From: Trichomonas tenax
Lineage: Eukaryota; Parabasalia; Trichomonadida; Trichomonadidae
Length of the DNA: 10,742 nucleotides
Direction of reading: 5' to 3'
Assembly (NCBI GenBank): GCA_023091735.1
Contig: JALKBU010001466.1
Coordinates: 1 to 10,742 of the forward strand
The notes under the pieces: model-generated
What the model saw: only the letters and a program-made list of their open reading frames with translations
Told to the model about the DNA's origin: nothing
Databases searched by the model: none
Shown here: one piece after another, positions 1 through 5,840 of the stretch
How positions within the stretch are numbered: position 1 is the stretch's first letter
How the letters are laid out: every line of letters begins with the position of its first letter
Program-made: the position numbers and the translations under genes

Positions 1-1325
1 TCTTCGAGATCGTCAAACTTATTAAGCTTGTCTTCGAGATCGTCAACCTTCTTCTTGAGCTCGGCAACGTCCTCTGCATCGGCCTTGGCGGCGTTGTCGT
101 CGTCGCGGCCTGAGCAGACAACTGGCTGCTCGCCGGCATGGGCTTCTTCGACTGGCTCCTCGGCGGCCTTCTTCTCGAGGTCGGCAACACGCTTCTCGAG
201 GGCTTCGAGAGCAGATGGTGCATCTTCGCCGTTAAGGATGTCGAGTGTGGTCTTGGCAGCGGGGCTGATGAAGTCTTCTGAATCGCTCTTCTTGGAATCG
301 CTGCTGCTGCTCGACTTCTGCTTGTCGGCAAGCTGCTTGACCTTGTCTTCGAGATCGTCAAACTTCTTCTTGAGCTCCGAAACGTCCTCCCAATCGGCCT
401 TCTTCTCATTCTTCGAATCGCTGCTGTTTGACTTATTCTTTTCTTCAAGATCCTTCAATTTATCTACAATATCTTCAAATCTCTTTTCTTGACTATCATT
501 ATCTATTATGTTGTTTAAATCATGAATTTGTTTCCTGAGATTCTCTAATTCATCTTCTAATTTCTTGCCATTTTCTTTCTCTTGTTCTTCATTTTCTTTC
601 ATTTGCTTTTCTAAGTTAATAAGTCTTTGTAAAATATCATTATCCTTGTCTGGAATTACAGAAACGTCAATGTCGCGAGTGGCGCAAACCACAGGAATCT
701 CTTCTGCTTCCTGTTCTTCGATCGTATTCATCTTGTTCAACTGCTCCTTTAATTCATCAATCTGTTTCTGTAAATTATCAACATCATCCTTTTCCTGGTT
801 CTGGCATTCGTTGATCTTGGTGGTGTTGGCTTCAATGAGCGACTTCAAATCTTCTAATTTTTGATCGATTTCTTTATCAATAAGTTCACTCAAGTTGTTG
901 TTTGTATTTGTAACTTCTTGATGATAATTTTCGATGATTGTGGTGTTTTCTTGTTTAAATTCATTAATAATTGTTTCAATGTATGAAATCTTTGATTTAC
1001 AATCTAAAATTTCAGTCGTTGTGCTGTCCTTTAGATCATCAATTTTGTCTAAAAGTTCATCGAGATTTGTGATCTTCTGATCGATTTTATCACTAATCTT
1101 TTGATCAAGATCACCTACGGACTGTCCTAATAATTCTCTTAATTTCATAACTTCATTTGTAACGTAATCATTTAACTTTGTTTGTCTATCATTTAAACCG
1201 TCAATTTCTTCTTTAATTTTCGCATTTTCATCTTCTTTGCTCTTTTGCAATATAATCTTTTTTAACGCACCAAATGTCTTCTCTAATGATGCTAAACGAG
1301 ATGAAATATCCTCACTCGTCGACAT
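1..1325 (-). CDS. Long coiled-coil protein, N-terminal 441 residues (3' end outside window)
   Basis: The minus strand reads open from an ATG at 1325-1323 to the left edge, giving 441 codons without a stop. The product is highly charged (Lys, Glu, Asp, Asn, Ser), with heptad-like Leu/Ile spacing almost throughout, so it is an extended coiled coil. No signal peptide or membrane segment is visible. There are two internal repeats. PVVCATRD (residues 211-218) recurs as PVVCSGRD (401-408). The segment DVSELKKKFDDLEDK (from 314) recurs as DVAELKKKVDDLEDK (from 419), 105 residues later. A Ser-rich linker, SSSSDSKKSDSED, lies between them. Codons up to about residue 300 favour A/T in third position; after that the gene turns strongly GC-rich. 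The ATG was chosen because it begins the open frame and is followed by continuous coding character. Function is unknown; a structural or cytoskeletal role is only a guess from the coiled coil. Confidence 0.85.
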   Translation of the reverse strand, partial: MSTSEDISSRLASLEKTFGALKKIILQKSKEDENAKIKEEIDGLNDRQTKLNDYVTNEVMKLRELLGQSVGDLDQKISDKIDQKITNLDELLDKIDDLKDSTTTEILDCKSKISYIETIINEFKQENTTIIENYHQEVTNTNNNLSELIDKEIDQKLEDLKSLIEANTTKINECQNQEKDDVDNLQKQIDELKEQLNKMNTIEEQEAEEIPVVCATRDIDVSVIPDKDNDILQRLINLEKQMKENEEQEKENGKKLEDELENLRKQIHDLNNIIDNDSQEKRFEDIVDKLKDLEEKNKSNSSDSKNEKKADWEDVSELKKKFDDLEDKVKQLADKQKSSSSSDSKKSDSEDFISPAAKTTLDILNGEDAPSALEALEKRVADLEKKAAEEPVEEAHAGEQPVVCSGRDDDNAAKADAEDVAELKKKVDDLEDKLNKFDDLE

Positions 1326-1341
1326 TTTTTATAATAAATCA

Positions 1342-1355
1342 CGGTTAAATCGGTT
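1342..1355 (-). promoter_or_regulatory. Two AACCG boxes upstream of the coiled-coil gene
   Basis: Read on the minus strand, the start codon at 1325 is preceded by two AACCG boxes 9 bases apart (complement of CGGTT at 1342-1346 and 1351-1355), within 30 bases of the ATG. AACNG cores are typical Myb-family binding sites, and trichomonad genes are known to use Myb-type promoter elements. A role for these two is inference. Confidence 0.35.
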
Positions 1356-1877
1356 TTTTTTATTCATGTGATCTGAATATGTTTTTTTCAGCGGTTATGA
1401 CCATTTTTCATGTTAATATATTGTTGCGTCTTCTATCTCCAATATGTTTTGCATAAATACTAACTTTTCACTTTTCAGTATTTTATTTAGTTTTCAGATG
1501 TTTATCCGCTTTTTCTGAACAATTTTTGATAAATTAAATTTAGATGTTTATAGATTTTAATAGGCAATACATTTATTATCGCAATTTATATCATTTATTT
1601 CGATCAAAATTTGATCAATTTCGGGAGGGTATTAAATAATTATAGAATCTCATAGATAATCATTTTATTCTCTATAATTTCAAATTAATCATGATTTTCA
1701 AATATTTTTTTCAAAAATAAAGAAATTGTCTAACCAGCTTTCTATATTGATCCAGCTCAAAATATTAAAATATAATTATTAGATCAAATATATTTTACTT
1801 CTTTATTTGAATGTATTTTGAGATATTTTGCACTTTTGACAAGATATTTTTTTAATTGTTATGGATTCATGAAGTTA

Positions 1878-1900
1878 GTTTCAACTTGAAACTTTCAAGT
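1878..1900. repeat. Two overlapping perfect palindromes
   Basis: GTTTCAACTTGAAAC (1878-1892) and ACTTGAAACTTTCAAGT (1884-1900) are each perfect inverted repeats around a central C, and they overlap by nine bases. The TTGAAA core is therefore present in alternating orientation. This could be a protein-binding cluster or a chance result of AT-rich composition; no function is shown. Confidence 0.4.
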
Positions 1901-2397
1901 CAATGTTAATTCATCGACCGACCAAACCCTACATGGATACCATCACTTATGATGGCATTTTACATAAGCTTCATCTCGCTTTATACTTTCAGATTTTTCC
2001 CTTTCTTATCCTTCATATTAATTCATCATTTTTACATATGAACAAGAACAAAATCAATTTTAATACCACTTCTTAACAAAAGAAGCATATTCTGTTTGTT
2101 CAGAGACAATTACTTCAAAACATTTGATATCTCTAGGCCACTTTTTCGAAAATTATATGCATTTCTCGACTCAGCTGAAGAAACTTCATCCAAGATATCA
2201 ATTTTCAGACATATAATCCTGACTTAATAACTTGTCGTGCTATACTTCAAAATGTTATAATATATATTTTTTGTTAACTTCAAAAAAATACAATCATCAA
2301 TTGGGTTATAAATATATTCATTTTACAAGTTAAAGTAATATGAAGCTACTACCAAATCATATTTATATTATACGCGCATCTCTTATACTGAAAAACT

Positions 2398-2411
2398 CTG
2401 TTTTAAAACAG
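2398..2411. repeat. Perfect 14-bp palindrome
   Basis: CTGTTTTAAAACAG is a perfect inverted repeat with no spacer. It is isolated in non-coding AT-rich DNA and may be chance. Confidence 0.4.
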
Positions 2412-2567
2412 ATTTTTAAAACGGTAATTATATCTTCCAAAAGGCAGTTTGGAGTTGAAAAGAGATCCGCGATGCATCGGCAGTTATTTGAGTTATTCTG
2501 AATCGAGATGAAATAACATATAATAATTTAGCAATAGAAACATTTTTGAAGATTCATGCCATTAATC

Positions 2568-2592
2568 GGCATTATCATACAGACATTTGTTG
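2568..2592 (+). repeat. Left flanking direct repeat of the MITE-like element
   Basis: The 25 bases beginning GGCATTATCATACAGACATTT sit directly against the left inverted repeat. A near copy, differing by one base change and a 2-base insertion, starts one base after the right inverted repeat at 2983. Its position fits a long target-site duplication, although 25 bases is longer than usual for cut-and-paste transposons. Confidence 0.65.
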
Positions 2593-2659
2593 GGTATAAT
2601 AAAGAGTCATGAAAAGTGACGTGTGTACATGACAAATGTATTTCATTTTGACATGTAAA
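2593..2659 (+). repeat. Left terminal inverted repeat
   Basis: Runs from GGTATAATAAAGAG through TTTTGACATGTAAA (2646-2659). It pairs with 2914-2981 on the opposite strand. Outer and inner blocks are well conserved; the middle (about 2621-2645) is diverged. Confidence 0.7.
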
Positions 2660-2709
2660 ATTGGTTTATTTATAAAGTATGCATTTACAAATTATTTATA
2701 AATTCAATT

Positions 2710-2887
2710 AAACTTGTTATAGCATCTGCAAATCTTATTAGAGAATCTATTAAGCTTGCTAGAGCGTCTAATAAACTTGTTAGAGTTCATTTCAAGCTTG
2801 TTAGAGAGTCTTTCAAGCTTGCTAAAGCGTCTATTAAGCTTGTTAGAGAGTATATCAAGCTTGTTAGAGCGTCTATTAAGCTTAAGA
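2710..2887. repeat. 21-bp minisatellite, eight full units plus a partial one
   Basis: Units start at 2710, 2731, 2752, 2773, 2794, 2815, 2836 and 2857, with a partial unit at 2878. The consensus is close to AAGCTTGTTAGAGNGTCTATT, with HindIII-like AAGCTT at most unit starts. The period equals seven codons. The minus strand is open across the whole array and reads as Lys-Leu-containing heptads (for example NKLERLS). The plus strand reads as Leu/Ser heptads in one frame. The array fills most of the interior of the MITE-like element. It may be a captured coiled-coil coding repeat or pure non-coding expansion. Confidence 0.85.
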
Positions 2888-2913
2888 GAACACCCTTTGT
2901 TAAAATGTCAGAC

Positions 2914-2981
2914 TTTACATGTCAAAACATATTTATAACCGCCATGTAAACAAGTCACTTTTCGTGTCTCTTTATTATACC
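2914..2981 (-). repeat. Right terminal inverted repeat
   Basis: TTTACATGTCAAAA (2914-2927) through CTTTATTATACC (ending 2981) is the reverse complement of the left arm at 2593-2659, with scattered mismatches concentrated in the middle. Confidence 0.7.
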
Positions 2982-2982
2982 A

Positions 2983-3009
2983 GGCATTATCATATAGACA
3001 TTTATGTTG
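2983..3009 (+). repeat. Right flanking direct repeat of the MITE-like element
   Basis: GGCATTATCATATAGACATTT followed by ATGTTG is the partner of 2568-2592, in the same orientation, starting one base beyond the right inverted repeat. Confidence 0.65.
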
Positions 3010-3063
3010 CAATGTAAAGGGAAAGCAATTATAAGACTAAACATTAGCAGCCAATATTTTGAG

Positions 3064-4865
3064 ATGAACGCAAGAAAACAACAAAAAATTTGAAAAATTT
3101 ATTCGATAAAAAAAATATCTTCAGACAATCATTCTCTTCTATCATTCCCAGAACTTTCGAGCAACAAAGCTCCAGAAGAATCTTATGAAGAGATCAACAA
3201 AATATACTCTCGCTTATTAGAAAAATATCCTACTTTGCAATTTAACTCAGAATACTCATCTTTATCGATGTGTGATGAAGATATTTCCTCAAAGAATACT
3301 GAGGACATGAACGCGCTAAGAATAGATCAAGATGCAAATGATTTGATTGCAGATATATAGATCTATATGCTTCTTATATTGATAGTTTGAAATTCATAAA
3401 TCTTTACTTAAAGAAAAAATCGGGGAAGCGAGCCAATTTGAAATATAAAATTAAACAATCGAAACAGCTTGTTGAAAAGATTTATTCTTTGAATCCAAAT
3501 TTTGAATTCGATTATAGCGATATAAATTCTTCTTTGCTACTTCTTAATGATCAGGAATTAATTGATGGATATAATATTGGGGATGTCAAAAACAGGTCAA
3601 TAAATGAAAAATTTTGCATGAGTGCTAATGAGAAAAGAGATTACCCTGTAATGTGCAAAAATGAATCAAACAATAGTTTAAAAAATTCATTGGAGGATGA
3701 GTTAGCAAAAATAATCGACGATCTCACTTAAGACAAGACATCATTAACATCATCTAATGCAGAGCTTGCCAAACTTGTTGAAGATCTTACTGAAGAACAT
3801 GACAATTTTGATTCTCGGATTCTTCAGTTAAATACTGAGAATCATAATCTTAAAAATAATATATCTACACTCGCTCAACAACTCTCGAATGCATCTAACA
3901 CACATTCAAATTATTCAACAATTCTCAACGAACATGTTCTAAAGAGCAAAGAACTTTCGAATTCGTTATATGATGCAAATGATCAAATTTCTAAGATGAA
4001 TTTTATAATCGATGAGCTTAATTCACTACTTAAATCTGCATCAACAATCAAATTCCAGTATGAAGTTCAAATATCTCAACTTAAAAGCCTTCTTACTGAT
4101 AGTCAAAAATCTATAAGTGAAATGGAGCAAATTCATCAAGATTTGCTTTCTAAATATCAGCATGCCATGCAAACCATTGATTCTGATGCTCTTCAAATTT
4201 CACAGCTAAATACAAAATTATCACAGCAAGATTCATTCTATAAATCCCAGATCAACTCGATTAATACTTTTAAATCATCTTTGCAATCCAAATATAACCA
4301 ACTTGAAAATGATTATAATTCATTATCAAAACCAATATTACAGCATTTTGGTGAAGAGGCGGATTGATGAAATATACCAAAAATATTCAAGTTTGATTCA
4401 AACCTTTGAGAACAAACTATTGGATTATAATATCAAAATCAAACAGCTTAAATCTGCATTTTCCAACCAACACAAAAAGTACATCTCTAATATAATAACC
4501 TCAAAATGTCTTTGAAAAATTCAAAAATTGAAAACTCTGAAATTTTAGGAAAAATGCAGATGCAAATTAGAGATTTATCAAATGAGCTCCAAAGATCTAG
4601 CGAGCAAGTATCTGCAATGAAAATTGATAATTTAAAGAATATTGAAAACATCCAATATAAAGCGGAGAAAGACCAAGCATTAATTTTAGAGTATTTAGGA
4701 AAAGTTCTGCTACAGTTTTTCTTGCAAGAAGGCAATACAAGAGACCAATTAATCACCATCATTTTGAAGTTTGTCAAATGCGATGAATCAACAATACTTA
4801 AAGCTACTAGGAGATGGCAACAAAGCAATCAGATCATTAACAAAACATTGGGACTCTTTATTTGA
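3064..4865 (+). pseudogene. Decayed golgin-like coiled-coil gene with C-terminal GRIP domain
   Basis: Coding character runs on one strand for about 600 codons but in changing frames. The ATG at 3064 meets TGA at 3091-3093. The same frame is then open to TAG at 3358. Coding resumes in another frame (about 3340-3731) and is cut by TAA at 3729. The same frame continues to TGA at 4365-4367. It then moves to a second frame (about 4360-4513), and finally to 4506-4865. The text is a Leu/Gln/Asn/Ser/Lys-rich coiled coil with internal repeats: ELAKIIDDLT before the TAA and ELAKLVEDLT after it, and two KIYS...P...F...S units near the N-terminus. The last 120 codons end in a GRIP-like domain, which in golgins binds Arl1-type GTPases at the trans-Golgi. 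No trichomonad intron signals are visible at the breaks. At least five independent lesions make decay more likely than sequencing error. Confidence 0.7.
4668..4811 (+). other. GRIP domain within the golgin-like pseudogene
   Basis: Residues 55-102 of the last open segment (4506-4865) contain LILEYLGKVLLQFF, then a short polar loop, then DQLITIILKFVKCDE. This matches the GRIP pattern of an aromatic-containing EYLKNVLLKF-like first helix, then a second hydrophobic helix and a polar end. The key Tyr of the first helix is present. Assignment is from memory of the family and not from a search. Confidence 0.6.
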
Positions 4866-4905
4866 TAATTTATCATTTTATTTGTTTGTAAACATTGTTT
4901 ATGAA

Positions 4906-5823
4906 TTATCTAGGATTCTTAGTGGATTTCTTTGTTCGAGCTTTGTTTATAATTGTAAAAGTGCAAACCATTTCTTCTGATATATGGGCAACAGCAGCTT
5001 TATTGTTAACTATCCCCATATAATTTGGAACCCCAAATATTGTTAGAACGGAAAGATTTTGTGAAAATGGAGCTTGATATCCAGCATCAACATGTTGATG
5101 AGACCGTATCAGAAGATCTAAGTCGCATTTCTGAAAAAGCTCCTTTATCGATTCTGCTCCGTATAAGTAAGAAACGCCTCTTGGATTTTTGGTAAAATAC
5201 TGTATGGAAGGATCAGGATCAGCCCATAAAAGATCAGCAAGGAGTGAATCAGATTCTATCTCTGCAGGACGCTGTATTTGACTTATATCAGCTAAGTTTT
5301 TCAGCTTTGGTGAAATGCCCGCATGAATGCATAGTATTCTCGAATTTATCGTTGCTGCGACCGGCATGAATTTGAATACGTAATTAAACTTTGCCCATAA
5401 GTCTTTACTATATGTGTTGATGCATTCTTGGTAAAAACCATATTCTCGATTGACAGATTCTGATTCATGATTCCCACGCAAAAGAAAAAAATTTGTGGGA
5501 TACTTAAGCTTGAAAGCAAAAAGAAGGCACATTGTCTCTATACTAGCAGGCCCTCTGTCGACATAATCACCAAGAAAAATATAATTTTGATTTTCAGGAT
5601 TGCCACACATTTCAAATATCCGCAAAAGATCTGCGTACTGTCCATGAATATCACCACATACGTTAATCGGCGGAATCAAATTCAATAAAATTGGCTGCTT
5701 CTCGAACTGCTCCTTCACGAGGTCAAGGAGGTCGCAGATCTCCTGCTCATTCACCAGCTGCGACATGGGCTTCCCCCTCGAATTCCTCAGGGTCCATATA
5801 AAATCTTCTAAATCAAATTCCAT
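4906..5823 (-). CDS. PP1/PP2A-like serine/threonine protein phosphatase catalytic subunit
   Basis: A complete 305-residue protein, close to the usual length of PPP-family catalytic subunits, which remove phosphate from Ser/Thr using two metal ions. All signature blocks are present: GDIHGQ (57-62), GDYVDRG (85-91), RGNHE (116-120), HAGISP (167-172), RGVSYLYG (215-222) and SHQ (241-243). The metal ligands Asp58, His60, Asp86, Asn118, His167 and His242 are therefore kept, and it should be active. Departures from classical PP1/PP2A are HAG for HGG, SHQHVDAGY for AHQVVEDGY, and FGVPNYMG for FSAPNYCG. It therefore lacks the Cys that PP1 has there and has an altered substrate-groove loop. The C-terminus is a short basic tail (KARTKKSTKNPR). 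Codons for residues about 10-43 are GC-rich; the rest is AT-rich. It converges on the golgin pseudogene (40 bp gap) and diverges from the RING gene (6 bp gap). Confidence 0.93.
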   Translation of the reverse strand: MEFDLEDFIWTLRNSRGKPMSQLVNEQEICDLLDLVKEQFEKQPILLNLIPPINVCGDIHGQYADLLRIFEMCGNPENQNYIFLGDYVDRGPASIETMCLLFAFKLKYPTNFFLLRGNHESESVNREYGFYQECINTYSKDLWAKFNYVFKFMPVAATINSRILCIHAGISPKLKNLADISQIQRPAEIESDSLLADLLWADPDPSIQYFTKNPRGVSYLYGAESIKELFQKCDLDLLIRSHQHVDAGYQAPFSQNLSVLTIFGVPNYMGIVNNKAAVAHISEEMVCTFTIINKARTKKSTKNPR

Positions 5824-5828
5824 AAAAA

Positions 5829-5840
5829 AATGAGCAATGA
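5829..5840 (-). promoter_or_regulatory. Initiator-like motifs for the phosphatase gene, inside the neighbouring CDS
   Basis: On the minus strand, TCATT occurs at 5833-5829 and again at 5840-5836, placing candidate start sites about 8 and 15 bases before the phosphatase ATG at 5823. Both fit the trichomonad initiator TCAYW. They lie within the first four codons of the divergent RING gene. No equally good match precedes the RING gene's ATG. The motif is short, so chance matches are easy. Confidence 0.4.

Larger units (their letters stand above)
1326..2567. other. AT-rich intergenic stretch without a recognisable gene
   Basis: About 1.24 kb with frequent stops in all six frames. The longest open stretch (plus strand, 2041-2227) has no ATG and resembles nothing I know. 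Apart from the short palindromes listed separately I see no RNA gene, repeat array or coding remnant. It may be an old, decayed gene or true spacer between the minus-strand coiled-coil gene and the mobile-element region. Confidence 0.6.
2593..2981. mobile_element. MITE-like non-autonomous element with long terminal inverted repeats
   Basis: A 389-bp unit is bounded by inverted repeats of about 67 bp. The left end begins GGTATAATAAAGAG and the right end is its complement ending CTTTATTATACC. Matching continues inward through GAAAAGTGAC and, after a more diverged stretch, through TTTTGACATGTAAA. Between the arms lies an eight-copy 21-bp tandem array. No transposase is encoded. Imperfect 25-27-bp direct repeats flank the unit. 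This is the structure of a miniature inverted-repeat element mobilised by a transposase elsewhere. The superfamily cannot be named from the ends alone. The arms differ at several positions, so the insertion is not recent. Confidence 0.7.

Noticed and set aside
28..864. Two plus-strand ORFs (28-492 and 565-864) rich in Ser, Phe and Leu
   Set aside because: They are antisense to the 441-codon coiled-coil frame; Ser/Leu/Phe richness is what the complement of Glu/Lys/Asp codons gives.
1916..1960. Small hairpin CCATCACTTATGATGG as part of a tRNA or structured RNA
   Set aside because: Only one 6-bp stem is seen; no T-loop, D-loop or acceptor pairing can be assembled around it.
2041..2227. Open plus-strand stretch of about 62 codons (contains YFKTFDISRPLFRKLY)
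   Set aside because: No ATG, no recognisable family and no upstream continuation. Kept only as a possible faint remnant.
2710..2887. CRISPR array
   Set aside because: The units are contiguous 21-bp tandem repeats without unique spacers, and the genome context is eukaryotic.
2756..2938. Plus-strand 60-aa Leu/Ser heptad ORF
   Set aside because: It is simply the translation of the 21-bp minisatellite plus part of the right inverted repeat.
3340..4515. Introns as an explanation for the frame changes in the golgin-like gene
   Set aside because: No trichomonad-type 5' splice site or ACTAAC-like branch/3' signal is visible at the breaks, and two of the lesions are simple in-frame stops.
4487..4828. 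Minus-strand 113-aa ORF opposite the GRIP segment
   Set aside because: It lies opposite the coherent coiled-coil/GRIP frame and its own composition (Cys, Ser, Phe, Ile mixture) has no recognisable pattern.
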